Shown: piece after piece, positions 8,627 to 17,937 of the stretch
Layout of the letters: each line of letters starts with the position of its first letter
How positions within the stretch are numbered: the first letter of the stretch is position 1
Source: Halomonas sp. GFAJ-1
Lineage (GTDB): Bacteria; Pseudomonadota; Gammaproteobacteria; Pseudomonadales; Halomonadaceae
NCBI GenBank assembly: GCA_002966495.1
Contig: CP016490.1
Coordinates: 2,480,001 to 2,544,000 of the forward strand
DNA: 64,000 nt
Direction: 5' to 3'
The notes under the pieces: generated by a model
The model's input: only the letters and a program-made list of their open reading frames with translations
Databases searched by the model: none
What the model was told of the DNA's origin: nothing
Position numbers and translations under genes: made by a program

Positions 8627-9372
8627 ACACCGCCGAAGCGTATGAGACCAACGCTGCTACCGAGTCGCAAACCCTAGAAATGTTGCGGGTTAGTGATCTG
8701 CACGCCTTTTATGGCGAGTCGCATATCCTGCACGGCGTTAACTTTGATGTTAAACGCGGTGAGCTAGTGACCCTGCTAGGGCGCAATGGTGCGGGGCGTA
8801 GCACTACGCTTAAATCGATTATGAGTATGGTGGGTCGGCGTACCGGCTCTATCGTCATTAACGGTAACGAAACGCTGCGCATGAAGCCGCACCATATTCC
8901 TCGGCTGGGTATTGGTTACTGCCCGGAAGAGCGGGGGATTTTTGCGAGTTTGGATGTGCACGAAAACTTATTGCTGCCACCTACCGTGCGCTCAGGCGGC
9001 ATGAGTTTAGATGAAATCTACGGCATGTTTCCCAACCTTTATGAGCGGCGCAGAAGCCAGGGGACAAGGCTTTCCGGTGGTGAGCAGCAGATGTTAGCCA
9101 TGGCGCGTATTTTGCGCACCGGGGCAAGGTTATTGCTGCTTGATGAGATTACCGAAGGGTTAGCGCCGGTTATCGTGCAGAAATTAGCTGAGGTACTCAT
9201 TCAGCTGAAAGAGCGCGGCATGACTATCGTGCTGGTCGAGCAGAACTTCCGCTTTGCGGCCCCCTTGGCAGACCGCCACTTCGTAATGGATCACGGCCAG
9301 ATTGTTGAAGAGATCACCGCCGCACAGCTGCCTTCACGCCGTGATCACCTCAACACGATGCTGGGGGTGTAG
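8623..9372 (+). CDS. Branched-chain-amino-acid-type ABC importer, ATPase (LivF-like)
   Basis: 249 residues, second ATPase of the importer. Signature RLSGGEQQMLAMARIL, Walker B LLLLDEITEGLAP and switch region VLVEQNFRFAAPLADRHFVM are intact. The Walker A loop reads GRNGAGRSTT: the invariant lysine is arginine (R59). Some LivF-type proteins in the family are remembered to carry this change, so the gene is not necessarily inactive. It begins inside the stop of the LivG-like gene, so the two are translationally coupled. Confidence 0.88.
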   Translation: MNTAEAYETNAATESQTLEMLRVSDLHAFYGESHILHGVNFDVKRGELVTLLGRNGAGRSTTLKSIMSMVGRRTGSIVINGNETLRMKPHHIPRLGIGYCPEERGIFASLDVHENLLLPPTVRSGGMSLDEIYGMFPNLYERRRSQGTRLSGGEQQMLAMARILRTGARLLLLDEITEGLAPVIVQKLAEVLIQLKERGMTIVLVEQNFRFAAPLADRHFVMDHGQIVEEITAAQLPSRRDHLNTMLGV

Positions 9373-9509
9373 CAAAGACCGGGGTTGGGGGTAATACCCA
9401 CCAAGATTAATAACGTAGTAGCAAAACCTAGTACCAAAAACGCTGAACACTAAAGCACTTAAAAACGTCGTAACACAAAAACAAAGGCCTTAAGGGCCAG
9501 GAGACGAAC

Positions 9510-10733
9510 ATGACCTTCATTAAAAAAACACTCGCTACTAGCATCGCTGTTGCCGCTGCTTCCACCATGGCTATTTCAACCGCCCAGGCTAACATGAGCG
9601 ATGGCGAAGTTCGCATTGGTTACTTGGCCGATATGTCCGGTACCTACCGCGACCTCGCGGGCCCAGGCGGCCAGCGAGCGTTGGAAATGGCCGTTGCGGA
9701 TTTTGGTGGCAGCGTGAATGGTGCGCCCATCGTTGTCTTTAGTGCCGATGACCGCAACAGCGCAGACGTAGGGGCTAACACCGTACGTGAGTGGATTGAC
9801 CAGCGTAACGTCGACATGGTGGCAGGCATGGTGGCGTCTTCGGTCACTATCGCGGTTACCCGCGTGCTAGAAGAGAACAACGGCCTGGGCATTATTTCAG
9901 GCTCTGCGGCGTCCAGTATCACCAACGAGCACTGCACGCCAAACCACATTCACTGGGTATATGACACGTATCCGCTGGCCAACGGCACGGCACAGGCCGT
10001 TGTAGAGCAGGGCGGCGACACCTGGTTCATGCTGACCGCGGACTACGCCTTCGGCCACGCGCTGGAAGGTGACGTAACGCGCGTCGTAGAAGAGAGTGGT
10101 GGTGAAGTAGTGGGCGGCGTTCGCCATCCGTTCCCCACCAGCGATTTCTCCTCTTACATTCTCCAGGCGCAAGGCTCTGGTGCCAAAATTGTGGGTCTGG
10201 CTAACGCGGGTGCGGATACCGTCAACGCGATTACCACAGCCAGCCAGTTTGGCCTTGTTCAAAGCGGTCAGCAGTTAGCGGGTCTGCTTATCTTCCTGAA
10301 CGACGTTCACGCCCTAGGGTTAGAGGCTACCCAAGGCCTGCTGCTGACCACTGGCTGGTACTGGGACATGGATGAAGAGGCCCGCGAATGGTCTGAGCGT
10401 TACTACGAAGAGATGGGCCGGATGCCGACAATGGTGCAGGCAGGTATCTACTCCAGCACCATGCATTACCTAAAAGCGGTAGAAGCGGCAGGTACTGATG
10501 ATCCTGAAGTTGTACGTGCGCAAATGGCTGAGATGCCCGTTGATGACTTCTTTGCCCGCAACGGCAGAATTCGTGAAGATGGCCGCATGGTTCACGATAT
10601 GTACTTGGCCCAGGTGAAAACCCCCGAAGAGTCCACTGGTGAGTGGGACCTTTACGAAATCCTTAGCACTATTCCCGCCGAAGAAGCCTACCGTCCGCTT
10701 TCTGAGAGTCAGTGCAAGCTGGTTCAAAACTAA
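9510..10733 (+). CDS. ABC importer periplasmic substrate-binding protein (LivJ/K type)
   Basis: 407 residues. A clear Sec signal peptide (IKKTLATSIAVAAASTMAIS, cleavage after AQA near residue 27) leads into a type I periplasmic binding fold (VRIGYLADMSGTYRDLAGPGGQRALEMAV). A GGAG ribosome site precedes the ATG. The protein captures the ligand and delivers it to the LivH/LivM-type permeases encoded next. Placing the binding protein between the ATPase and permease genes differs from the E. coli liv order. The ligand is not evident from sequence; the divergent leucine operon favours branched-chain amino acids or related compounds. Confidence 0.88.
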   Translation: MTFIKKTLATSIAVAAASTMAISTAQANMSDGEVRIGYLADMSGTYRDLAGPGGQRALEMAVADFGGSVNGAPIVVFSADDRNSADVGANTVREWIDQRNVDMVAGMVASSVTIAVTRVLEENNGLGIISGSAASSITNEHCTPNHIHWVYDTYPLANGTAQAVVEQGGDTWFMLTADYAFGHALEGDVTRVVEESGGEVVGGVRHPFPTSDFSSYILQAQGSGAKIVGLANAGADTVNAITTASQFGLVQSGQQLAGLLIFLNDVHALGLEATQGLLLTTGWYWDMDEEAREWSERYYEEMGRMPTMVQAGIYSSTMHYLKAVEAAGTDDPEVVRAQMAEMPVDDFFARNGRIREDGRMVHDMYLAQVKTPEESTGEWDLYEILSTIPAEEAYRPLSESQCKLVQN

Positions 10734-10878
10734 AACGGGCCTAGAAACGTTTGAAAGCATAGGGCCTATGGCAGCGGTTCAGGCTAGCCATTAAAAGCCT
10801 TGAAGCGTTATTACATAAGCAATATCCACGGGTGGCAGCAGGTGCTGCTACCCGCTTGGCGGCGAGGAGAGTCATACC

Positions 10879-11766
10879 ATGACGATGATATTCGGCGTGC
10901 CACTGGCCGTGTTCATGGGCCAGCTAACGCTTGGGCTTGTGAACGGTGCCTTTTACGCACTGCTTAGTTTGGGCCTGGCGGTCATCTTCGGCCTACTGAA
11001 GATCGTCAACTTTGCCCATGGGGCGCAATACATGCTGGGGGCCTTCGCCGCGCTGTTAGGCTTTCGCTACTTAGGCATTAACTACTGGCTAGCACTGTTC
11101 TTAGTGCCGCTGGTGGTAGGTGGTTTTGGCATGCTGATGGAGCGCTTCTTGCTGCGTCGTATTGCCCATTTGGATCACCTTTACGGGCTACTGCTAACGT
11201 TCGGGTTAGCGCTGATTTTTGAAGGCACGCTGGTCAACTTCTTCGGGGTTTCCGGCGCGCGTTATGCCACCCCAGAGGTGCTTCAAGGGGGGCTCAATCT
11301 AGGCTTTATGTTCCTGCCTACTTATCGCGCCTGGGTGCTGGTAGCGGCATTGGCAATGTGTCTATTCACCTGGTTCATGATTGAGCGCACTCGCTTAGGC
11401 GCCTACCTGCGGGCGGGTACAGAAAACTCCCAGCTTATGCAGGCGTTTGGGGTTAACGTTCCGCTGTTAATTACCCTTACCTATGGGTTTGGTGTTGCAC
11501 TGGCTGCGTTTGCGGGTGTTCTGGCAGCTCCGCTATATCCGGTTTCACCCACTATGGGCTCAAGCCTATTGATTGTGGTGTTTGCCGTGGTGGTTATCGG
11601 GGGCATGGGTTCAATCCTGGGTGCGATTCTTACCGGCCTAGGCATGGGAGTTATCGAAGGCTTAACCAAAGTGTATTACCCGGAAGCCTCCAATACTGTG
11701 ATCTTCCTGGTGATGATATTAGTGCTCATGTTACGCCCCGCTGGGCTGTTCGGTAAGGAGGCTTAA
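10879..11766 (+). CDS. ABC importer permease (LivH-like)
   Basis: 295 residues with about eight hydrophobic segments. The N-terminal GLVNGAFYALLSLGLAVIFGLLKIVNFAHG and the C-terminal GGMGSILGAILTGLGMGVIEG are the LivH-family hallmarks, the latter being the ATPase-contact (EAA-like) loop region. GAGGAGAG precedes the ATG. It ends 2 bp before the LivM-like gene, so the two are co-translated and form the heterodimeric channel. Confidence 0.9.
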   Translation: MTMIFGVPLAVFMGQLTLGLVNGAFYALLSLGLAVIFGLLKIVNFAHGAQYMLGAFAALLGFRYLGINYWLALFLVPLVVGGFGMLMERFLLRRIAHLDHLYGLLLTFGLALIFEGTLVNFFGVSGARYATPEVLQGGLNLGFMFLPTYRAWVLVAALAMCLFTWFMIERTRLGAYLRAGTENSQLMQAFGVNVPLLITLTYGFGVALAAFAGVLAAPLYPVSPTMGSSLLIVVFAVVVIGGMGSILGAILTGLGMGVIEGLTKVYYPEASNTVIFLVMILVLMLRPAGLFGKEA

Positions 11767-11768
11767 CC

Positions 11769-12761
11769 ATGGCAGATTCTCAAGCAATCAAAGCACCCTC
11801 TGCGGTGCTGGAACGCCAAAAACGTGCCAATATGCGCCGCAATCTCTTCTATATAGCGCTTGTGGCACTGGGGCTGGTGGCGCCTTTCTTGGCGTACCCA
11901 GTGTTCTTAATGAAGGTTCTCTGCTTTGCGCTATTTGCCAGCGCCTTTAACTTGCTGCTGGGCTATGCGGGACTGCTCTCGTTTGGGCATGCCGCGTTTC
12001 TCGCGACAGGCGGCTATATAACCGGCTACTTACTGGCAAGTTACCCAGGCTTAACGCCTGAGCTGGGCATTATTGGTGGCACCCTGATGGCTACGGTGTT
12101 AGGGCTGCTATTTGGCCTGCTGGCAATCCGTCGCCAGGGTATCTACTTCGCCATGGTAACGCTGGCGCTAGCGCAGCTTGTTTACTTCATGTTTGTACAG
12201 GCGCCCTTTACCGGTGGTGAAGATGGCTTACACGGCGTGCCACGGGGTGAGCTGTTTGGTTTCATCAGCCTGCGCAGCAACTTGGCGATGTACTACTTCG
12301 TGTTTGCGATCTTCTTATTCGGTTTTGCGCTTATCCAGCGCACCGTGCATTCGCCCTTTGGGCAGGTGCTGAAGGCGATTCGTGAAAACGAACCCCGTGC
12401 GGTCTCGCTAGGCTACAACGTTGATGCCTACAAACTGTTGGCCTTTGTACTTTCTGCTGCCATCGCTGGGTTAGCGGGCTCCACCAAAACCGTAGTATTC
12501 CAGCTGGCTTCGTTAACCGATGCCCACTGGCACATGTCCGGTGAAGTTATTCTGATGACGCTACTGGGCGGTGTGGGTACGTTGTTAGGCCCACTGATGG
12601 GCGCGGGCATTGTGGTTAGCCTGCAGCATGTGCTGGCGCAGTCGCCACTAGGCAACTGGGTAAACGTAATATTAGGGATTATTTTTGTGGTCTGCGTGCT
12701 TAGCTTCCGCAGCGGTATTGTGGGTGAGCTTGGCAAGATGTATCGCAAAAACTTTAAGTAA
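11769..12761 (+). CDS. ABC importer permease (LivM-like)
   Basis: 330 residues, multi-spanning inner-membrane protein. The motifs AFNLLLGYAGLLSFGHAAFLATGGY and GGVGTLLGPLMGAGIVV identify the LivM branch. There is a short charged N-terminus before the first membrane segment. It is the last gene of the importer operon, followed 24 bp later by a good intrinsic terminator. Confidence 0.9.
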   Translation: MADSQAIKAPSAVLERQKRANMRRNLFYIALVALGLVAPFLAYPVFLMKVLCFALFASAFNLLLGYAGLLSFGHAAFLATGGYITGYLLASYPGLTPELGIIGGTLMATVLGLLFGLLAIRRQGIYFAMVTLALAQLVYFMFVQAPFTGGEDGLHGVPRGELFGFISLRSNLAMYYFVFAIFLFGFALIQRTVHSPFGQVLKAIRENEPRAVSLGYNVDAYKLLAFVLSAAIAGLAGSTKTVVFQLASLTDAHWHMSGEVILMTLLGGVGTLLGPLMGAGIVVSLQHVLAQSPLGNWVNVILGIIFVVCVLSFRSGIVGELGKMYRKNFK

Positions 12762-12785
12762 TGGGTTGAACCGGGTCTGTCCGTT

Positions 12786-12810
12786 GGGTGCCTATTGGCA
12801 CCCTTTTTTT
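12786..12810 (+). terminator. Intrinsic terminator of the ABC importer operon
   Basis: GGGTGCC-TATT-GGCACCC, a perfect 7-bp stem with a 4-nt loop, followed directly by seven T. Confidence 0.9.
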
Positions 12811-12880
12811 GCCCTTAAAATACGTCTACTCCAAAGGTAGTGGGGCTAAGCGGTTGCGTAGGTTAAGCTAAGTATATAAG

Positions 12881-12896
12881 TTAACGTAAACGTCAA
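12881..12896. promoter_or_regulatory. LiuR-type operator, site 2
   Basis: TTAACGTAAACGTCAA matches the palindrome before liuR at 12 of 16 positions, with all eight central ACGT bases conserved. It lies 87 bp before the acyl-CoA dehydrogenase start, so the valine operon is probably a LiuR target. This is inferred from motif similarity. Confidence 0.65.
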
Positions 12897-12982
12897 CATT
12901 GCCAATAACGACAAATAGCAAAGCCTGTGCCGTCCAACGCCGAATAACACGTTGCCCAGCCATGCTTGTACGGAGGAACGCT

Positions 12983-14137
12983 ATGAATTTTGAGCTAAGC
13001 GAAGACCAAGTTGCCTTTTCCGATATGGCGCGGGCATTTGCCCAAAACGAGTTAGAACCCCATGCAGCAGAGTGGGACGCCGAATCCTTCTTTCCAGTGG
13101 ATGTCATTCGTAAAGCGGGCGAGTTGGGCTTTTGTTCGCTGTACGCGCCGGAAAACGTTGGCGGGCTGGGGCTTTCCCGGCTGGATGCCAGCATTATTTT
13201 TGAACAACTTTCCATGGGCTGCACCTCTACAACGGCCTACCTCACCATTCATAATATGGTGACCTGGATGCTGGCGGACTTCGGCACGCCGGAAGCGGTG
13301 GAGCAGTGGGGTGAAAAGCTTGCGACGGGTGAGCTACTGGGCTCGTATTGCTTAACCGAACCCAATTCAGGCTCCGATGCCGCATCGCTTAAAACCACCG
13401 CTAAGCGCGACGGCGACGACTATGTGCTGAATGGCAGCAAAATGTTTATTTCCGGCGCGGGCAGCACCGATTTTCTGGTGGTGATGGCGCGTACCGGTGG
13501 CGAAGGCCCCGGCGGTGTTTCCGCGTTTGCGGTGGATGCCAAAGCCAGCGGCATTAGCTATGGCCGTAAAGAGGAAAAAATGGGCTGGAACAGCCAGCCC
13601 ACCCGCATGATCACCTTTGAAGACGTGCGCGTGCCTGCTAACCACTTGCTGGGCAACGAAGGCGACGGCTTCAAAATTGCCATGAAAGGGCTAGATGGCG
13701 GGCGCATCAACATCGCTACGTGCTCTATCGGCACCGCCCAGCAGGCGATTAATAAAGCCCGGGAATACATGCTGGAGCGCAAGCAGTTTGGTAAGCGTCT
13801 AGCGGATTTCCAGGCGTTGCAGTTCCGCTTGGCAGATATGGTGACGGAGCTTGTAGCAGCCCGCCAGCTAGTACGTATGGCGGCCGCTAAGCTGGATTTA
13901 GGCCACCCGGATGCGACGGCGTATTGTGCTATGGCCAAGCGCTTTGCGACCGACGTAGGCTTTAAGGTATGCGACGAGGCACTCCAGCTTTACGGCGGTA
14001 ACGGCTATATCAAGGAGTACCCCATGGAGCGCTACGTGCGCGATACCCGTGTGCACCGCATTTTGGAAGGCACCAACGAAATCATGCGGCTGATTATTTC
14101 TCGCCGCGTGCTGGCAAGCGGTGCCGCCGAGCTATAG
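12983..14137 (+). CDS. Acyl-CoA dehydrogenase, probable isobutyryl-CoA dehydrogenase
   Basis: 384 residues from the ATG at 12983, which follows a strong GGAGG; the open frame reaches back to 12899 without support. Family motifs: YCLTEPNSGSDAASL, KMFISGAGSTDFLVVMART and GGNGYIKEYPMERYVRDTRVHRILEGTNEIMR, with the catalytic glutamate (E362) in EGTNEI. Unlike LiuA it therefore carries the common C-terminal catalytic base. The next genes encode 3-hydroxyisobutyryl-CoA hydrolase and 3-hydroxyisobutyrate dehydrogenase, so it most likely oxidises isobutyryl-CoA in valine degradation. No dedicated methacrylyl-CoA hydratase is seen here; a general enoyl-CoA hydratase elsewhere would be needed. Confidence 0.85.
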   Translation: MNFELSEDQVAFSDMARAFAQNELEPHAAEWDAESFFPVDVIRKAGELGFCSLYAPENVGGLGLSRLDASIIFEQLSMGCTSTTAYLTIHNMVTWMLADFGTPEAVEQWGEKLATGELLGSYCLTEPNSGSDAASLKTTAKRDGDDYVLNGSKMFISGAGSTDFLVVMARTGGEGPGGVSAFAVDAKASGISYGRKEEKMGWNSQPTRMITFEDVRVPANHLLGNEGDGFKIAMKGLDGGRINIATCSIGTAQQAINKAREYMLERKQFGKRLADFQALQFRLADMVTELVAARQLVRMAAAKLDLGHPDATAYCAMAKRFATDVGFKVCDEALQLYGGNGYIKEYPMERYVRDTRVHRILEGTNEIMRLIISRRVLASGAAEL

Positions 14138-14197
14138 TTAGCCACAAGGGCAGCCAGTCACAAGGACAATCATAAGGGCAATCACAAGGACAACGGA

Positions 14198-15313
14198 ATG
14201 AGTTGCGTACTGTTTGCTGAACACGCCACCCAAGATGGCCATATCATTGGTGAGATCACCCTCAACGCTGAACGCTCTCTTAATGCGCTAACGCTTGAGA
14301 TGATCGAAGAGATCCTGCCACGGCTGCAAGCCTGGCAGGCTGATGAGCGCATTGTAGCGGTACTGCTGGATAGCGCCGGTGAGAAAGCGTTTTGCGCCGG
14401 TGGCGATGTGGTCAACCTCTATAAAGCCATAACCGGCGACGGCGACCCGGATTTTCCTCAGCGCTTTTTTGATACGGAATACCGCCTCGACTACCTGCTA
14501 CACACCTACCCAAAACCGGTGATTTGCTGGGGTAACGGCATCGTCATGGGGGGTGGTATGGGGCTGCTAAGCGGCAGCAGCCACCGTGTGGTCACCGAAA
14601 CCTCCCGCCTTGCTATGCCAGAAGTCACCATTGGCCTCTACCCGGATGTGGGGGCAAGCTGGTTCTTAAACCGCCTGCCCAACGGCACCGGGCGCTTTTT
14701 AGCCATGACCGGCAGCCAAATCAATGCGCCGGATGCGGTGCACCTGGGTTTGGCCGACCGTGCCATTGCCAGCCAGCATCGCGAGGTGTTGGCCGAACAG
14801 CTGCTAGCAGCTACCTGGGGTGAAGGTAGCCAGACCGACGCCCACGGCGTCGTAAACAGCATTTTGCGCGAGCTAGAGCAGGCCTCCCAAGGTGTCTTTG
14901 CCGAGCTTGACACCCCGGTTTACAAATCCACCGCGCTAATCCGCGAGTTAATGGATCACGACACCATTGAGCAAGTCGTCGCGGCGATTTTGGCGGTAAA
15001 CACTGACGACAAATGGTTCAGCAAGGCCCAGAAAACCTTGGCTCACGGCAGCTCCGTCTCCATCAAGCTGATTGATACGCAGTTAAAGCGCGCCAAGCAC
15101 ATGTCGCTTGCAGAAGTGTTTCAGTCGGAGTTGGCGCTCTCCGTGCAGTGCTGCCGCCACCGTGAGTTCCCAGAAGGAGTGCGTGCCCTGTTGGTAGATA
15201 AAGATGGCCAGCCAGCCTGGACGTACCCGGATGTCGCCTCCGTAGAGTCATCGTTTATCGATGGGCTGCTAGCGTCACCTTGGGAGGAGAGCCCCCTCGC
15301 GGATCTTCGCTAA
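14198..15313 (+). CDS. 3-hydroxyisobutyryl-CoA hydrolase (crotonase family)
   Basis: 371 residues, longer than ordinary enoyl-CoA hydratases and right for the HIBCH group. Motifs: GEKAFCAGGDVVNLYKA (oxyanion loop), GNGIVMGGGMGLLSGSSHRVVTE and RLAMPEVTIGLYPDVGASWFL, containing the acidic residues typical of the hydrolases. It releases 3-hydroxyisobutyrate from its CoA ester, a step special to valine breakdown that disposes of reactive methacrylyl-CoA early. It lies between the dehydrogenase and mmsB in one operon. Its substrate is inferred from family and neighbours. Confidence 0.88.
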   Translation: MSCVLFAEHATQDGHIIGEITLNAERSLNALTLEMIEEILPRLQAWQADERIVAVLLDSAGEKAFCAGGDVVNLYKAITGDGDPDFPQRFFDTEYRLDYLLHTYPKPVICWGNGIVMGGGMGLLSGSSHRVVTETSRLAMPEVTIGLYPDVGASWFLNRLPNGTGRFLAMTGSQINAPDAVHLGLADRAIASQHREVLAEQLLAATWGEGSQTDAHGVVNSILRELEQASQGVFAELDTPVYKSTALIRELMDHDTIEQVVAAILAVNTDDKWFSKAQKTLAHGSSVSIKLIDTQLKRAKHMSLAEVFQSELALSVQCCRHREFPEGVRALLVDKDGQPAWTYPDVASVESSFIDGLLASPWEESPLADLR

Positions 15314-15346
15314 CGCATTTTCGACCACTCTCTAATAAGGACAACA

Positions 15347-16249
15347 ATGATGACCACCGTCGCGTTTATCGGTTTAGGCAACATGGGCGGCCCTATGGCG
15401 GCCAACTTAGCAAAATCGGGCTTTCAAGTGCGCGCCTTTGACCTTTCTGAACAGGCCCTGGAAACCGCCAAGTCTCACGGTTGCGACGTGGCGGCATCTG
15501 CCAAGGACGCCGCCACCGATGCAGACTTTATTATTTCCATGCTTCCCGCAGGTAAGCACGTACGCGGGCTGTATGTAGATGGCGATACGCCACTGTTTGA
15601 TGTGATCAAACAGAGCGCCTTAGTGATCGACTGTTCCACCATCGACGCTGATACCGCCCGTAGCGTGGCCGCTGCGGGGGCTGAAAAAGGCATTGGCTTT
15701 GTGGATGCGCCGGTGTCCGGTGGGGTAGGCGGCGCCCAGGCAGGTACCCTGACGTTTATTGTCGGCGGCTCTGATGCCCAGTTTGAGCAGGCCAAGCCCG
15801 TGCTAGACGTGATGGGTAAAAATATCTTCCACGCGGGCGACCACGGTGCGGGGCAGGTAGCTAAGGTGTGCAACAACATGCTGCTATCTATCTTGATGGC
15901 AGGCACCTGTGAAGCGATCAACATGGGCGTGAAAAATGGACTGGACCCAGCGGTGCTTTCCGAGATTATGAAGCAAAGCTCAGGCGGTAACTGGGCGCTG
16001 AACGTTTATAACCCTTACCCCGGTGTAATGGAAAACGCTCCGGCCTCTAAGGGCTACCAGGGTGGCTTCCAGGTTGACCTGATGATTAAAGACCTGGGCC
16101 TTGCGATGGATGTTAGCCAGCAGAGCGCCTCGCCCGTTCCCATGGGGTCTGCTGCCCGCTCGCTGTTTACTCTGCACAAAGCAGGCGGTAACGGAAACCT
16201 GGATTTCTCAAGCCTGCTAACGTTTTATCAGGATAAAAACAGCGCCTAA
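15347..16249 (+). CDS. mmsB: 3-hydroxyisobutyrate dehydrogenase
   Basis: 300 residues. The NAD-binding loop is VAFIGLGNMGGPMAANLAKSG, the substrate-binding segment DAPVSGGVGGAQAGTLTFIVGG, and the catalytic lysine lies in GAGQVAKVCNNMLL. It oxidises 3-hydroxyisobutyrate to methylmalonate semialdehyde. AAGGACAACA precedes two adjacent ATGs (15347, 15350); either may be used. The partner semialdehyde dehydrogenase (mmsA) is not in the window. Confidence 0.93.
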   Translation: MMTTVAFIGLGNMGGPMAANLAKSGFQVRAFDLSEQALETAKSHGCDVAASAKDAATDADFIISMLPAGKHVRGLYVDGDTPLFDVIKQSALVIDCSTIDADTARSVAAAGAEKGIGFVDAPVSGGVGGAQAGTLTFIVGGSDAQFEQAKPVLDVMGKNIFHAGDHGAGQVAKVCNNMLLSILMAGTCEAINMGVKNGLDPAVLSEIMKQSSGGNWALNVYNPYPGVMENAPASKGYQGGFQVDLMIKDLGLAMDVSQQSASPVPMGSAARSLFTLHKAGGNGNLDFSSLLTFYQDKNSA

Positions 16250-16276
16250 GTGGTGTAGCGCGTGATTAAGCGTAAG

Positions 16277-16306
16277 CAAGAGGGCGGCCTATGCCGCCCC
16301 TTGTTA
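16277..16306 (+). terminator. Possible terminator after mmsB
   Basis: CAAG-A-GGGCGGC, loop CTAT, GCCGCCC-CTTG forms an 11-bp stem with one bulge, followed by only TTAT. The stem is strong but the U-tract is weak. Confidence 0.55.
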
Positions 16307-16362
16307 TAGGGGGCAAGGGTGGGCAAACTCAATCTCTTTATTATGCTCAAAAAGGGACTTCT

Positions 16363-16989
16363 ATGATTACGCTTTGGGGCCGCAACAACTCTACCAATGT
16401 TAAAAAAGTCCTTTGGGTATTAGAAACCCTGGCGCTGCCTTACGAGCAAATTCTGGCAGGGCGGGAGCATGGGGTTAATAACACGGCCGAATACCTGGCG
16501 ATGAACCCCAACGGGCTGGTGCCGCTGTTAAAAGACGACGCCACCCACACCGTGCTCTGGGAGTCCAACGCCATTATTCGCTACCTAGCCGCCCAGTATG
16601 GCCAAGGGTCGCTGTGGATTGACGAACCCGCCAAGCGTGCCCAAATGGAAAAGTGGATGGACTGGTCAACCAGTGCGCTCACGCCGCCACACCGTGCACT
16701 CTTGTTGGGCTATGTAAGAACTCCCGCAGAGCAGCGCGACATCGACAGCTTAGAACCCATCATCGCCACCTGCGAAAAGCTATTTGTTCAACTGGACAAC
16801 GCCCTTGCCGATCAGCCCTGGTTCTCTGGTGACGCGTTTGGTCTTGGCGATATAGCCCTGGCCCCGTTCGTTTATAACCTGCGCAATAGCGGCATAACGT
16901 GGCAACCCCGCCCGCACCTAGGGCGCTGGTCTAAGCAGCTTGCTGAGCTACCCGCCTACCGCAAAGTCGTGATGATTCCTGTCTCTTAA
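16363..16989 (+). CDS. Glutathione S-transferase family protein
   Basis: 208 residues from the ATG at 16363 (MITLWGRNNSTNVKKVLWVLE), preceded by AAAAAGGGA. The N-terminal thioredoxin-like domain has NPNGLVPLLKDD with the cis-proline and WESNAIIRYLAAQYG, which contacts glutathione. The C-terminal helical domain includes FGLGDIALAPFVYNL. The substrate is not identifiable. The longer frame from 16291 starts inside the mmsB terminator and is rejected. Confidence 0.88.
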   Translation: MITLWGRNNSTNVKKVLWVLETLALPYEQILAGREHGVNNTAEYLAMNPNGLVPLLKDDATHTVLWESNAIIRYLAAQYGQGSLWIDEPAKRAQMEKWMDWSTSALTPPHRALLLGYVRTPAEQRDIDSLEPIIATCEKLFVQLDNALADQPWFSGDAFGLGDIALAPFVYNLRNSGITWQPRPHLGRWSKQLAELPAYRKVVMIPVS

Positions 16990-17016
16990 ATAGGGCGCTT
17001 GAAGCCAAACCGATAG

Positions 17017-17937
17017 CTAAAAGCGTGCTTCCAGGGCCGCTAGCTCTGCATCAAGCGCTTGCAGTACCTCATGCGCCAGCCCATGGCGTTGGGCGCTTTC
17101 AATCAACGGCCCAAAAATCGCCCCGCGCTCGGTGGGGCGTTTGGCTTCAACATCCTGAAGCATCGATGCCTTGTTGTGCGCGGTGTTCTCCACTACCTGC
17201 CACACCAATGCCAACCAGGCTTCCTTACCTTGCCTGCCCGTAGGCGGTTGAATGCCTTCAGCCTGCAAAATCGACGCGACTTCCGTTACTACCGCTGCCA
17301 CGCGGCCTGCATAGGCTGTTTCCCGCAACTCGCCGTTACGCACGCCATGCAGCGCCACCAGCGGGTTAATCGCTGCATTCACCGCTAGCTTTTGCCACAG
17401 GCGTTGGCGAATATCGCCTACCGGTGTAGCGGTAAAGCCTGCCTCACCTAACGTCTGCGCGAGTGTTGCTGACAGCGCACCGCGTTGGTTATTCAGGTCG
17501 CCAATAAATGTTGGCCCACGCCCCGCGTGCACCACGCCCTCATCCCCCGTTAGGTAAGCGCCTTGGGTAGTCGTGGCACACAGCACTGGCCCCGGCCACG
17601 CCTGGGTAATACGCGGCTGCGCTAAAAAACCGTTTTGCCACAGCACCAGAGGCGTAGCAGGGGGGATAACGCGTGAAAGGCTTTCAAGCGCCGCCTCAGC
17701 CGCCATGGCTTTGGTGGTGATATGTACAAAACCGGGCGGTTCATGTGTGTTAGAAGCTAACTGATCAACCGTGAACACATTGAGACGCTGCGAGTGTTGC
17801 TCGCCTTCAGGCGTGGTAAGCACTTGCTGCTCAGGCAGTGCTCGGCGGCTAATCAAAGCAACCTCGGTAAGCGGTGCAAGCGAATGGGCTAGCAGGCGGC
17901 CAATAGCGCCGGGGCCAAGTATCCAGTGGGTAGTCAT
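17017..17937 (-). CDS. panE: 2-dehydropantoate 2-reductase family protein
   Basis: 306 residues. The N-terminus HWILGPGAIGRLLAHSLA is the nucleotide-binding loop, HITTKAMAAEAAL holds the conserved catalytic-region lysine, and RQRLWQKLAVNAAINPLVALHGVRNGEL is the ApbA/PanE C-terminal core. It reduces ketopantoate to pantoate with NADPH in the pantothenate/CoA pathway. Distant paralogues exist, so the symbol is probable rather than certain. It is convergent with the GST gene. Confidence 0.82.
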   Translation of the reverse strand: MTTHWILGPGAIGRLLAHSLAPLTEVALISRRALPEQQVLTTPEGEQHSQRLNVFTVDQLASNTHEPPGFVHITTKAMAAEAALESLSRVIPPATPLVLWQNGFLAQPRITQAWPGPVLCATTTQGAYLTGDEGVVHAGRGPTFIGDLNNQRGALSATLAQTLGEAGFTATPVGDIRQRLWQKLAVNAAINPLVALHGVRNGELRETAYAGRVAAVVTEVASILQAEGIQPPTGRQGKEAWLALVWQVVENTAHNKASMLQDVEAKRPTERGAIFGPLIESAQRHGLAHEVLQALDAELAALEARF

